Of a DNA stretch of 64,000 bases, positions 7,745 through 16,945 are shown piece after piece. The DNA lies in the NCBI RefSeq assembly GCF_004346685.1, contig NZ_SMCO01000004.1:62001-126000 (forward strand). Direction: 5' to 3'. How positions within the stretch are numbered: position 1 is the first letter of the stretch; every line of letters begins with the position of its first letter. This DNA is from Sulfurirhabdus autotrophica (GTDB taxonomy: Bacteria; Pseudomonadota; Gammaproteobacteria; Burkholderiales; SMCO01). The notes beneath the pieces are model-generated. The model searched no databases. It was not told the DNA's origin and saw only the letters and a program-made list of their open reading frames with translations. Position numbers and translations under genes: made by a program.

Positions 7745-10210
7745 TTAAGTAAGACTTGTTTTGCTACGAGTAGATTGTGAAATACCAACAAGCAACGCTA
7801 AAACAAGCATCATGCCCAATCTTGGGGCATCAAATAAACTATCCACAAATCCGATAGTGAGCAAGCCACTAATGCTAGCCAGCCATGCAGTCGCGTGTGG
7901 GGAACCTGCATACAAACTGCGTAATAAATGCCACACAGCTACGAGAGTTAAGGTGCAAAAAATTATCAGGCCGATTATGCCTTGTTCAAATATCAGGTGA
8001 ACCCACATATTTTTTATATGCCAGGCAAGATGGTTCCCTGATTTAAAGAACCAATAATCTCCCCCTTGAGCGAAATCACCGTTAGAGATGAGATTATCAC
8101 CATTACTATCAGTTAGGTGGATATTATCAATATCTACGACCCCTTTATCTTGTGGATTATAAAGTGAAAGTTGAACGGGACGTCTAGCCCACCACGCCCC
8201 TTGCCCAACTTGGCCACTGGAAAAAACAATATTTTGATGCTGCCACTCTTTACTTTTGGTGACAGGAACATTTAGCCATTGGCAAAGATGGGAATTAAAT
8301 AATTTTTTTTCACAAATGGAAATATCCAGTCGTTTAGTCTGGTCGCTTGCGCGTACATCCAGAGAAAGGGTGTAGGGTGAGTTTGGCATAATTTTGATAC
8401 TTTGTGCCATATACAACGTACCGCCTGAGTTTAAACTGAGGTAACGATTATCTTGTTCCGTCTTGTAGCGATAATTGCCCATAGACGAGTCAAAATTAGC
8501 GTAGAAGTAACGTTCGGGGAACGAGCCTAACCCAGCACCAAAAAGCTGCTCGATCCATGACTTTTGCAGTAAGTTTAATGATTTGGACCAATGCGTAAAT
8601 CGGGTATGCGCATCTTCCCCAGTTTGGGCAAAACGTTGCTGCAAAAAAGTGGCAGTTCCAATCCCCAAGATGACCACTATTAATCCGCTGACAAGCAATG
8701 CGCTCGCAGTATAGTGTAACGTGCGTGAAGTTCCTCTCGCACGCAAGTTGCGGTACATGCCAAAAGCGAGTATGACGAATACTACGGCAAGCGCGACAAT
8801 TCCCCCTCGCGCTACAGTCGTGACCAAGGCGTAAATGGCAATAAGAAACACGCCAATCGCAATTGCTTTAATCCAAATTCTTTTTTCCTGCCACAGTAAG
8901 AGCCAAGTGAAAGACAATGCAAAAATCAGATACGCTTCAATGTGCCCCCCTCCAATATGCATGCTGGAGAAAGTTGCAGTGACACGATAATCGAGAGCAC
9001 TTGTCCCGCTGAACAGCCAATATTCATGTAAAGCAGCTACTGATACGCCAGCCAGGCCTATCATCATGCCAATGCTGAAAAATCGTTGGGCTTGTGATAA
9101 GTCTTCGCTAGAGCGAAGCATGCCATAGAGAACTATTCCCCAAACAAAACCTTTGGCAACCCGCAGGCTATTGTAGTGACTAAAATAGTTGGAGAATGCA
9201 TTCGCGTCTAGGGGTTGTAATGGAAGTAAGCCGTTGGTAAAACTTATCAGTACTGAAATACAGAGAGTTAGAAATAACAGTCTCATGCGTGGTGAGAAAC
9301 TCAGTGCTGGCTCGGGAGTAGTCCGGCAAAGCAAAAGGGCCAGGGTGCTTAATATCAATAAATCAAATTCATCAAAAAAGAAACGTCCTGTCCAGGGCGC
9401 CAAGTCAAGCAGCGGTAACGTAGCAGGGATAACAAGCAACCAGGCTTGCGGATAACGCCAAAGTATAGAGAGGTAAAGTGCTAAACCGACACCCAAGGCG
9501 ATAGGCCAACGAGGGAAGCCGAACAATACTGCGGACACAACCAATAATATGATGAATGCCATCAAGCACTTGAAATATATGGATAAAGCAGACTGATTTA
9601 CGGAAGTGTTGTCTCTGTTGTGTGTTGTTGCCCTACTTTTACTCAAAGGCATTGTCTTTTCATTGACTGCATTATTATCAGCCGAGGCAAGAGCGGTTGC
9701 TTTTGGTTCAATATTGCCTGCATAAGTTTCTTTGTTACTTGAGCGGGTAGTAGCTGGGATGCTTTGGGTGCGAAGTAGTGTGTCTTTCCGCTCAGATAAA
9801 AACGAACGCTCTCCCAGCCAAAGCCCGGTGGCCAAGCCAGGTGCCACCGCCAGAATTTCTTGCACGGTCACCATATTGAAAACGTCAAGTGAAAATCCGA
9901 AGTAAAGAAAAGTGCCAGTTACCAACAATCCAACCCAGATGCGAGGAATATTGCCCAAGCCAGCAATGCCGAACATAAGGCCAATGGGCACCCATAGCAT
10001 GGAGGATTTAATAAATCGATAAAATTGCTCAGCCAGTTCAGGTTTTATAAGGCTTGGTGATGTGAGCACAGAACCTGGATCGAATGGAACCAGAGCTGAA
10101 ATAAATCCAACCAGTATCAGTATTATCCAGAGCGGATGGGAAAATCGACTATTCTGCTGCTTGATGCCATTTCTAGATTGCATCCCCATTTGTTTTAGAT
10201 TCTTAGCCAT
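7745..10210 (-). CDS. Large O-antigen-ligase-like membrane protein with VanZ-like N-terminus and periplasmic insertion
   Basis: An 821-residue polytopic protein. Residues about 25-135 are a short VanZ-like hydrophobic unit. A polar linker (about 136-200) leads into a ligase/polymerase-type membrane domain with the Wzy_C pattern: TTVARGGIVALAVV, then FGAGLGSFPERYFY, and FEQGIIGLIIF near the C-terminus. Such proteins join or polymerise lipid-linked glycans on the periplasmic face. Inside the large periplasmic loop, between the GAGLGSFPE segment and the FEQGIIG helix, about 140 extra residues (roughly 585-725) look like a beta-sandwich carbohydrate-binding module, ending in NLISNGDFAQGGDYWFF. 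Start is the ATG at 10210. Its substrate is unknown; the context suggests the EPS of this locus. Confidence 0.7.
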   Translation of the reverse strand: MAKNLKQMGMQSRNGIKQQNSRFSHPLWIILILVGFISALVPFDPGSVLTSPSLIKPELAEQFYRFIKSSMLWVPIGLMFGIAGLGNIPRIWVGLLVTGTFLYFGFSLDVFNMVTVQEILAVAPGLATGLWLGERSFLSERKDTLLRTQSIPATTRSSNKETYAGNIEPKATALASADNNAVNEKTMPLSKSRATTHNRDNTSVNQSALSIYFKCLMAFIILLVVSAVLFGFPRWPIALGVGLALYLSILWRYPQAWLLVIPATLPLLDLAPWTGRFFFDEFDLLILSTLALLLCRTTPEPALSFSPRMRLLFLTLCISVLISFTNGLLPLQPLDANAFSNYFSHYNSLRVAKGFVWGIVLYGMLRSSEDLSQAQRFFSIGMMIGLAGVSVAALHEYWLFSGTSALDYRVTATFSSMHIGGGHIEAYLIFALSFTWLLLWQEKRIWIKAIAIGVFLIAIYALVTTVARGGIVALAVVFVILAFGMYRNLRARGTSRTLHYTASALLVSGLIVVILGIGTATFLQQRFAQTGEDAHTRFTHWSKSLNLLQKSWIEQLFGAGLGSFPERYFYANFDSSMGNYRYKTEQDNRYLSLNSGGTLYMAQSIKIMPNSPYTLSLDVRASDQTKRLDISICEKKLFNSHLCQWLNVPVTKSKEWQHQNIVFSSGQVGQGAWWARRPVQLSLYNPQDKGVVDIDNIHLTDSNGDNLISNGDFAQGGDYWFFKSGNHLAWHIKNMWVHLIFEQGIIGLIIFCTLTLVAVWHLLRSLYAGSPHATAWLASISGLLTIGFVDSLFDAPRLGMMLVLALLVGISQSTRSKTSLT

Positions 10211-10382
10211 TAAATCGATCTGTGGCGATATTTGCGTGCATTATGAGCAACTTCTCCAGCCTCCCAAACCATGGTATGCAAAGGGGTATGAATGGAAAGG
10301 ATTGAACATTGTCTGGTAGCGACAAATCTATTTTATGATTATGCAGGGCGTATTTGAGAGAAAAGATTTTGATAGCTGTAAG

Positions 10383-10430
10383 TAGCACCTAAAGCGGAAC
10401 AACTGTGAAGTGTGCCGCCGGAAGGTGCTA
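10383..10430 (-). terminator. Interrupted inverted repeat after the PEP-CTERM gene
   Basis: TAGCACCT (10383-10390) pairs with AGGTGCTA (10423-10430), with an inner GCGG/CCGC pair. It lies 5 nt beyond the stop codon at 10436 of the minus-strand PEP-CTERM gene and may act as its terminator. No clear T-tract follows on the minus strand. Confidence 0.35.
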
Positions 10431-10435
10431 TTTGA

Positions 10436-11041
10436 TTAGTACTGAGGGGGTGACATGCGCCCACTACGTTTGAGCCAACTCATTCCAGCCAAACCCAATA
10501 GTCCTGCTAATAGCAGCATAATGGTGCTGGGTTCAGGAACCGTGTTGGTATTGTATACATAGTAAGTACCATTGAAAACGGTCGATCCGTCAGTCAACGT
10601 TGCAGTTCTGGTAAATACTGGCAGAGGTGCGGGGCAGCCATTTGTGTAAGAGAAGGCAAAAGTCAGGGTAAAACCGCTAGTAGTCGCCGACCCATTTACA
10701 CCAGATAAGTTACTCCCTTGATTCAAACACTCTGGATTGTTGTTAGTTCCTGGTTTTATCATGCTGATTGGCACAGTGTTCTGCGCAAACCCACTGAAAG
10801 TGATAGGGCTGGTAGTGGTTGGGATGCCGGTGCAGTTGGTTGTTCCGGTACCAGGATTGTCAATTGTTACACTACCGGAGGCAGCGTCACCCAATCCGAC
10901 GAGTTGACCTGAGTTGCTGCTAGCGGAGTTTGTGCATACCACCCCATTTGTATCTTTCAGCCAAATCGCATTCGTGGCAGTCGCAATTTGCGAATATGCA
11001 AGCGATAGCATGAATATTAAAATTAAGTGTGTTGTTTTCAT
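10436..11041 (-). CDS. PEP-CTERM sorting domain protein
   Basis: A 201-residue exported protein when started at the ATG at 11041, which gives a clean signal peptide (MKTTHLILIFMLSLAYSQIA) and has GGAG 10 nt upstream. The frame continues open to 11116, but that would add 25 residues before the signal peptide. The mature part is Gly/Ser/Thr/Asn-rich with a few cysteines and no known family. It ends with the sorting signal VPEPSTIMLLLAGLLGLAG plus WLKRSGR, the exosortase A recognition pattern. A sigma54-like promoter and an upstream element precede it. Confidence 0.85.
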   Translation of the reverse strand: MKTTHLILIFMLSLAYSQIATATNAIWLKDTNGVVCTNSASSNSGQLVGLGDAASGSVTIDNPGTGTTNCTGIPTTTSPITFSGFAQNTVPISMIKPGTNNNPECLNQGSNLSGVNGSATTSGFTLTFAFSYTNGCPAPLPVFTRTATLTDGSTVFNGTYYVYNTNTVPEPSTIMLLLAGLLGLAGMSWLKRSGRMSPPQY

Positions 11042-11103
11042 CTTTAGGATTCTCCAAACTATTGCAGGGATTTGTTTTCCTGCTTCTTTATATTTAAATA
11101 TAT

Positions 11104-11120
11104 AAGCAAGTTTCATTCCA
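11104..11120 (-). promoter_or_regulatory. Putative sigma54 (RpoN) promoter of the PEP-CTERM gene
   Basis: Read on the minus strand, TGGAATGAAACTTGCTT has GG-N10-GC spacing and a consensus TTGCTT -12 box. It is about 65 nt upstream of the ATG at 11041. It closely resembles the sites at 1309-1325 (plus) and 35064-35080 (minus), both before genes for exported proteins. Confidence 0.55.
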
Positions 11121-11170
11121 TGATATAAAAATCATGGGGTTATTAATTTTTGTGGATCCACGGCTAGGTA

Positions 11171-11190
11171 AAGTGTAAAATTTTTCGACA
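11171..11190 (-). promoter_or_regulatory. Putative upstream activator site
   Basis: On the minus strand TGTCGAAAAATTTTACACTT matches the elements at 1042-1061 and 1231-1250 and resembles 35141-35160. It ends 50 nt upstream of the sigma54-like box. An enhancer-binding-protein site is inferred. Confidence 0.45.
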
Positions 11191-11203
11191 CGCGAAAACT
11201 CGC

Positions 11204-12490
11204 CTAACCAGACTTACTGCTATTTTGATCAATTCCTGTTTCATTTTTGTCGAAAATACCCTTTGTGACAATCTCCCCTAACACGATAGCAATCATAATT
11301 AGATGATAAGGTAACTCCCAGTATGCAATACCAAGGGTGAGCCCACCGACCATGTAAGCCATGAGCGAAGCTCGTATCATGGCTGCATAGTCTGCTGCCC
11401 ATGTGAGTCCTTTACGTGCGGCGGTCACTCCAAGTCGTGTGAGGCTAGCGAGAGTGCCGAAAAGTAATAGACTCCAAATAGCCAGGCCGACCAGTCCATG
11501 CTCGGTAGCCATCTCAACATAGGCGCTATGCCAGTCCAGTGGCCCGCCCGTTGACAGGGTCAACGCCGGCCAGGCATCAAAGCCACCTCCTGTCACTGGG
11601 TGATGCAGTACAAATTCTCGGCCAATTCGCCAGACGGCCAGGCGACTTTGAGCTGAAGCATCCTGTTCCACTGCCGAGAGGGTTTCCATGCGTTCAAACC
11701 AGTTTCCGGGCAATTGCACAAAGAACCCGGCAAGTACTATCACCAGGAAGGGTACGGCTAATAATTTCTTTTTACTGTGCCATAACAACATCAGTGTTAC
11801 GACAAACAATGCTAACATCCCTCCACGAGACCATGAAGAGATAACTGATCCGTAGCATAGTAAAATACCCCCCATAATAACCATGCGAAGCAGTTTATCC
11901 TTGCTTTCGCGTAGCCATAAAAATAGTAGCGGGATAACCATCGATACTACGACAGCAAACTCGTTGTTGTCAGCATACGGGCTTCCTGGGGGGCCATAAA
12001 CGCGATCATGAAAACCATTTATCACCGCCCAATAGCCACCTTTTACTGCAACTATCAAGATTGCTACAACAATGGTAATCATCAGATATCGAAGCTTTTC
12101 CCTGCCGTCAATTAGCAAAAGTGTCAACAAGAGCGGAGGCAAAATTTTGAGAACATCTATGTATTTTTCAAGGGCACCGGAGGGGAAAATGGCAAAGTAA
12201 CTACTTACCCCGAACCATAACCATAATGCGATTAAGAAAACCAAACGCCAGTCGAATGGCAAGGTATAGGATGGCCTTGTCCGAACATAATGCGTAACAG
12301 TACTGAGACTTACAACGCCGAATAAAATCAGGAACACCGGTATGTGTTTCGCGAATCCCAGTGCATAGCCCTGCGGATGCATATAACTGAGTATAGCCAA
12401 TCCAAGTACGCCGAGCCATGGCCGGTACATGGCCAGCATGGCAAAACTCAGCAACATGGTGAAAATGGCAAAATCGCGCATTTCAGTCAT
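11204..12490 (-). CDS. O-antigen ligase-like protein of the exosortase A-associated type (PEP_O_lig_1-like)
   Basis: A 428-residue polytopic protein that resembles the gene at 51466-52782 along its length: both start MRD-F/I, share YMHP/YMNP near residue 35-40, a conserved ADNNEFAVVVSM / GGDNEIGLALIM segment, SSWSRGGMLAL / GSQSRGALLGA, WFERMETL / WFDRMNTI, VTGGGFDAW / LVGGGFETF and EHGLVG / EHGFVG. This is the pattern of the putative O-glycosylation ligase found with exosortase A. It would transfer lipid-linked glycan in the periplasm. The start overlaps the stop of the upstream VanZ gene by 4 nt (ATGA); an ATG three codons in is an alternative. Likely the last gene of a minus-strand operon from 16283. 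Confidence 0.8.
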   Translation of the reverse strand: MTEMRDFAIFTMLLSFAMLAMYRPWLGVLGLAILSYMHPQGYALGFAKHIPVFLILFGVVSLSTVTHYVRTRPSYTLPFDWRLVFLIALWLWFGVSSYFAIFPSGALEKYIDVLKILPPLLLTLLLIDGREKLRYLMITIVVAILIVAVKGGYWAVINGFHDRVYGPPGSPYADNNEFAVVVSMVIPLLFLWLRESKDKLLRMVIMGGILLCYGSVISSWSRGGMLALFVVTLMLLWHSKKKLLAVPFLVIVLAGFFVQLPGNWFERMETLSAVEQDASAQSRLAVWRIGREFVLHHPVTGGGFDAWPALTLSTGGPLDWHSAYVEMATEHGLVGLAIWSLLLFGTLASLTRLGVTAARKGLTWAADYAAMIRASLMAYMVGGLTLGIAYWELPYHLIMIAIVLGEIVTKGIFDKNETGIDQNSSKSG

Positions 12491-13956
12491 TCTTGAAAAC
12501 GAGTAGGTTGAGCGTTGCGTTGATGCTTGCGATGGGTTGGGTATCCATGACCGGATCTGCTCAGAATTATTTTAAATAGAGAGTAGCCCAGTATGCCGCC
12601 AAGCGTTTCTAGCATCCAATCAGTAATATCCGCAAATTTACCCGGCAGGAATGCTTGGCCGAGTTCGATCCCTAATGCAAATAGACTGATGCTAAGAATA
12701 GCGAACCAGCCTGCAAATTGTCTCCAGGAATAATGGTGAATTTGAGTCACTCCCAACCCTAATAGCGCTCCCAGTGGCAAAAAAAACCCCATTTTATGCA
12801 AAACTTCCGTGATAGCACGATACTCCGTACCGTAATAATATGTTAAAAAAGGGACTCTCAGCATGCCGGGCAAATTTTTGGCGGCGAACTCCCGGCTGAA
12901 GTGGAAATCAAAAGGGTACCAGAAAACGGTAATTATAATAGCCGTCCAGAATAATGTTGCCGCTAGCCATAATATCAGGTGGAGGGCGCCATTACTTTTG
13001 CGTGAATGAGCGGTGGCCGCGCCCAGTTTTTCATTTTTGAAGAGGTTTACAAGCTGTAAACCAATTACAGCGCCTAAGGCGGCAGTCAATATTTGGGTAA
13101 CATTGCTGACACGTGTGTAAACAAACAATTGTAAAAACTCTAAAAGAGCAGAAGCGCTAATGACATAAAGCCATATGGAAAATGCCGGTCGTGTGCTGGC
13201 TAGTTGCCATAAAAAAGCGACAGGGGCCCAGATCGCCACATCACTGATCACACCATATAACGCTTGTTGTGGATTTTCGAATATATAGCTAAAAGGAATC
13301 AGGATTACCCGTCCCTCTTTCCATTTATGATAAATTTCTATGGGACTCAGAGTCAGATCCAGTGGTAACAGATTGTAACCAAACAGCCCAAACAGGTAGA
13401 GGAAGAGCAAGCGTTCTGCTAATCCGGTGTTTCCCTTAGCCAAAGACCAGCGAGTCAGCCACGACAATAGCTTTTCACCGTATATCCACCAAAGGAAAAT
13501 GCCGATGCAAGCGCCTATACTTTCGGCAATAATGTCATTCAGGGATACTGTTCGAGGTGGGAAAAACAGTTGGGTGAATTCAATGCCAATACTTAAGGCA
13601 AATGCACAGAACAGAATGGTGAGGGTAGACAAAACTCTCAGGCCAAAATTTGAGCGATGCCACAAAATGCCAAGCCAGATAAAAGCCAGTGGGATGAATA
13701 ACAAAATGTTGGCTACCCAGTCGGCACGGGAGCCGATGCCAAGATTGAGGTAGGGAATAGCCATGAAGGCCTGCCACGCGTTATCCCAACTTCGATTGTG
13801 AAAATCAAGCGGCACCAGACTGCCATATATAACAAAAGTCAGATACGCTAAACCCGTATAGAAAAGAGAGTTGCGTACGCTTTGGATTGACTGTACATCG
13901 GACTTTCTACCCGAAATGAAACGGTCTTTTGTGTTTCCTGGCATGATTCGCGACAT
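12487..13956 (-). CDS. VanZ family protein with two VanZ-like halves
   Basis: A 489-residue polytopic protein. The N-terminal half has VIYGSLVPLDF, DWVANILLFIPLAFIW and GIEFTQLFFPPRTVSLNDI; the C-terminal half repeats the pattern with FWYPFDF, LHKMGFFLPLGALLG and GIELGQAFLPGKFADITDW. That indicates two tandem VanZ domains, about 40-180 and 345-475. The function of the family is unknown; it recurs in EPS loci. It lies 15 nt after the beta-helix gene and overlaps the ligase-like gene by 4 nt, so the three are probably translated from one transcript. Confidence 0.8.
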   Translation of the reverse strand: MSRIMPGNTKDRFISGRKSDVQSIQSVRNSLFYTGLAYLTFVIYGSLVPLDFHNRSWDNAWQAFMAIPYLNLGIGSRADWVANILLFIPLAFIWLGILWHRSNFGLRVLSTLTILFCAFALSIGIEFTQLFFPPRTVSLNDIIAESIGACIGIFLWWIYGEKLLSWLTRWSLAKGNTGLAERLLFLYLFGLFGYNLLPLDLTLSPIEIYHKWKEGRVILIPFSYIFENPQQALYGVISDVAIWAPVAFLWQLASTRPAFSIWLYVISASALLEFLQLFVYTRVSNVTQILTAALGAVIGLQLVNLFKNEKLGAATAHSRKSNGALHLILWLAATLFWTAIIITVFWYPFDFHFSREFAAKNLPGMLRVPFLTYYYGTEYRAITEVLHKMGFFLPLGALLGLGVTQIHHYSWRQFAGWFAILSISLFALGIELGQAFLPGKFADITDWMLETLGGILGYSLFKIILSRSGHGYPTHRKHQRNAQPTRFQE

Positions 13957-13971
13957 CCTGTTGCCTGTCCA

Positions 13972-15315
13972 TTAAAATGGGATTTTGTCACTTAGTTTTG
14001 GTATCCAACCCGGATTTCTACCGTCACCGCTATAAGCTCCGCAATATAGACCTTCCCGTTTTCGACCATTAAAATCTTTATCCCCGTCCGTAAAAGCATT
14101 AAAAATGCTGGAATCCAGCTTTTGCAATTTTAATTGCCCTTTTTTGGGGTAAAGATTTATTTCGGTATATTTTACAAATGGTCTGACAAGATAATTCGCA
14201 GCGATCAGGCGTGCGTCAGTGATATTGCTTTTCTGCCATTTTGCGACAATAGGCTGCTTGGCAAATACGGCATTAGCAGTTACTTTTTGGGTAAAGCCTT
14301 CACTTTCAGGCCCAATAGTAATCGATATCCCAGTGCCAGAAGCGATCACTGTATTGTAGAAAATAGCTATGGCGCGTGGAATATCATTATGTGGCCGTAT
14401 CCGGATAGCATTGCCATCATCATTGATGAACAGGTTATTGTAAAGTGCAATATTTCCCTCTCCCTGAAACAGTGCCTCAGTAGGGTTCTGGTAAAAAAAA
14501 TTACCATATATTTCATAACGATCTGTAGTTCCGTGGCCGCTCAGTGGCCAATGGCCCACCAACACGTTTGGTCTTGCCAAGGGGCCGGTAGCACCATTGT
14601 TTGTTTTGCTGAATAAATTGTGACGGATAATCGTGGTAGAAGATTCAGTTGGCATGCCGGCAATATCGGGTCGAGGATTCTGGTGTTTGATTTGCAAGTT
14701 ATAACCAATAGTATCTGCAACTCGGTTAAATTCGATCAAGCCTGCCACAAATGGTGCGCTGCCATCTGAATTTCCAAGGTAAATTCCCGTGCCTGCTCCA
14801 AGAATGGTGTTCCCTCGGATCACCCAGTTCCATGCAGGACACTTGGTCGAGATGCCAACCGATTGCTGATTATTGCCATGGTTTTTGATGACCAAATTTT
14901 CCAAGGTAACGTGATGAGCCCACTCGGCGTTGCCTTCACATTTTACGCCATCGACAGGGAAACCTTGTCCATCCAGTTCCAGATTACGAATCACAATATA
15001 ACTGGTATTGTTGATGCTGATGGTGTTGTGCCCTTGTCTAGCGATAAATACAGGCTGAGGTCCATTTGTGGGGCCAGTAATGGTGATAAGCTGATTTGCT
15101 TCCCCATTTATTCGGTGGATGGGGAGACCTTTCAGATAATTGCCAGGCTGCAACAATAGCGTATCACCAGGCTCCAAATACTTTAAGGAAGTAAAATAAT
15201 TTTTCGGGGTAACTGAAAAAATGCGCGCAATTGATAGTGTTTGCGAGAACGCAAGTAAAATGAATGCAATACTTTGAATCATAATTTTCTGTCGATTTTT
15301 TGACTTATGATTCAT
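13972..15315 (-). CDS. Exported right-handed parallel beta-helix protein
   Basis: A 447-residue protein with a signal peptide (about 1-30). From about residue 38 it shows the start of pectate-lyase/chondroitinase-B-like folds (LEPGDTLLLQPGNY), then Asn-rich strands such as NTSYIVIRNLELDG and GNTILGAGTGIYLGNS, and ends with DKDFNGRKREGLYCGAYSGD, the C-terminal signature common in these proteins. Family members are polysaccharide lyases, epimerases or hydrolases acting on acidic glycans outside the cytoplasm. The catalytic residues cannot be assigned, so lyase activity is only a possibility. Genes on either side suggest it trims or remodels the EPS made here. Confidence 0.75.
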   Translation of the reverse strand: MNHKSKNRQKIMIQSIAFILLAFSQTLSIARIFSVTPKNYFTSLKYLEPGDTLLLQPGNYLKGLPIHRINGEANQLITITGPTNGPQPVFIARQGHNTISINNTSYIVIRNLELDGQGFPVDGVKCEGNAEWAHHVTLENLVIKNHGNNQQSVGISTKCPAWNWVIRGNTILGAGTGIYLGNSDGSAPFVAGLIEFNRVADTIGYNLQIKHQNPRPDIAGMPTESSTTIIRHNLFSKTNNGATGPLARPNVLVGHWPLSGHGTTDRYEIYGNFFYQNPTEALFQGEGNIALYNNLFINDDGNAIRIRPHNDIPRAIAIFYNTVIASGTGISITIGPESEGFTQKVTANAVFAKQPIVAKWQKSNITDARLIAANYLVRPFVKYTEINLYPKKGQLKLQKLDSSIFNAFTDGDKDFNGRKREGLYCGAYSGDGRNPGWIPKLSDKIPF

Positions 15316-15380
15316 CTTGTTAAGGACCTTTAAAGCGTGAGATGAGCTATCAATAAATTCCAGGGCCGTTATGCCGCACC

Positions 15381-16283
15381 TTAATTCAGTTGTTTTATGA
15401 TGTTTATCCCAAGGTTTGCATAGACCCCCGTGTTAAATCGGCAACTACCAATAAAATGGATAAACACCGTTTGGGGCAGTTTCATTTTTTTGCAATCACT
15501 GTATTTTGGGTGTGGGAGTACGGAAGCATTGGCAATATTGGCGACTACAATGTTCGACATCACTTGTTCGCTACCCCATTCGCTCCATTTGGAACCGATG
15601 GCAGCGTGCATTTCATTTGAAATGCCCTCAACGAAATCTTTGGTGAAGGAGTTTTGAGGAAATCCTGCAAAACCGGCACATCCTCTGACGTAGTGTAGCG
15701 TTTTATATGATTTCAGTTTATCTAAACTGGCTTCTGCCATCAGTTGTACATGTGATGAGGCATCAGGTGTTCTGGTCTTGGCGGTGGTACATCTTTCTTC
15801 CATGGTTTCAATTGTCTGGTTATCCCATGTGCCAATGGTGAAGGCAATGCCTTGTTTCACACATTCGACCAGTTCCGGCATTGCACCGATAGTCAAAGTG
15901 TCACTGTCCAGTTGAATGACATAATATTTTTTGACCAGTTCAGCAATGGCAAGCAATCTTTCCCAGCAACCTCTTCGGGGACAGGATGTTCCTTGAAAAT
16001 CCTTCAATTCAAAAAAAGAAAGCTCTGGTATATGCGCTTGTAATAAGTTTATATCGCTTTCTGTGAGGCTGCCATCATTGAGCAGATAAACGTGGCCAAT
16101 GGGCACTTCCCGGGCAAAAGATTTAAGTGCAAGCAAAAACATGAGCACATCCTTGTGCTGCAGTTGGCTCAATACTGCTAAATTACAGTTACGTTCAAGA
16201 GTAACCGGGGGTGTTTTAAGTATGCCTTTGCATTGAGATGCAAACCATTTTCTACGGAGTTTATCTTTCAGGCTATAAAACAT
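15381..16283 (-). CDS. Glycosyltransferase-like protein (nucleotide-diphospho-sugar transferase fold)
   Basis: A 300-residue protein of no firmly recognised family. The N-terminal half has the layout of a GT-A enzyme: NLAVLSQLQHKDVLMFLLAL, then HVYLLNDGSLTESDINLL and a DxD motif in YVIQLDSDTLTIG near residue 125. A cysteine-rich stretch (SCPRRGC) precedes the DxD. The late SEWGSEQVMSNI and FIHFIG segments also resemble sugar transferases that bind donor and metal. It is the first gene of a minus-strand group (beta-helix, VanZ, ligase) and is 65 nt from the next gene. Donor and acceptor are unknown. Confidence 0.6.
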   Translation of the reverse strand: MFYSLKDKLRRKWFASQCKGILKTPPVTLERNCNLAVLSQLQHKDVLMFLLALKSFAREVPIGHVYLLNDGSLTESDINLLQAHIPELSFFELKDFQGTSCPRRGCWERLLAIAELVKKYYVIQLDSDTLTIGAMPELVECVKQGIAFTIGTWDNQTIETMEERCTTAKTRTPDASSHVQLMAEASLDKLKSYKTLHYVRGCAGFAGFPQNSFTKDFVEGISNEMHAAIGSKWSEWGSEQVMSNIVVANIANASVLPHPKYSDCKKMKLPQTVFIHFIGSCRFNTGVYANLGINIIKQLN

Positions 16284-16945
16284 TTAGGCCGTTTTCCATT
16301 TTGCTTTTACCGCGTTTATAGAGTTGAGTTGTTAGTATTTTTACAAGTGTTGCCGGATATTGATGAATCAGCGTAAAGTATTTTTTGAGTGTTAAATATT
16401 GCATATTAAGGAATTCATTGCAATCATGTCTTTGCTGAAACAAGCTGTGAGATATTATTGATATGCGATATTTTCAGCTATTAAGACCAAAATATGCTTT
16501 CGGCATGATGCATTTTGATGACGAAGCGTTCTTCCCTATGCCATGAAAAATTTATTCAGATCTTGGCGTATATTGAATTGAGGGATATGCAATGTTGAAT
16601 TGTGAGCACGTTAACCGAAGATAATGCATAAACAGGTTGCAAGTGGAAACCGCGCAAATAAATCAGGGTAAATTTAAATCTGGCCAATTTGTTTCAGGGG
16701 TGAGATAAAAAGTAGCAATATGGCTTTCATTCATAACATTGGTAAGCTATTCTGATAGAATAAAATCCAATATTTAAATAATAATGATGTTGGTCTACGA
16801 GTTTGTTTTGATTTAATTAGTAACTTCGGGTGAAATCAACGATTTTGTAGTGATAATGTAACCGGTCTTAATTTGGCCGGATGATGCAATTCTGTTGCCC
16901 ATTTGATGAAGTATTGAATACTCAGCGCTAGGAAGCAGTATATAA
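16284..16945. other. Divergent intergenic region, no gene seen
   Basis: About 660 bp of AT-rich sequence between the minus-strand glycosyltransferase-like gene and the plus-strand ABC exporter operon. I see no convincing coding frame. It must contain the divergent promoters. TGTTAGTATTTTTACAAGTG at 16330-16349 partly resembles the activator-site pattern seen upstream of the PEP-CTERM genes but is one base short and has no GG-N10-GC box at the expected distance. Confidence 0.5.

Noticed and set aside
10211-10320. Short plus-strand coding-like frame (about 30 codons) in the spacer after the ligase gene
   Set aside because: Cannot be tied to any family; overlaps the promoter region of the 7745 gene; no start signal.
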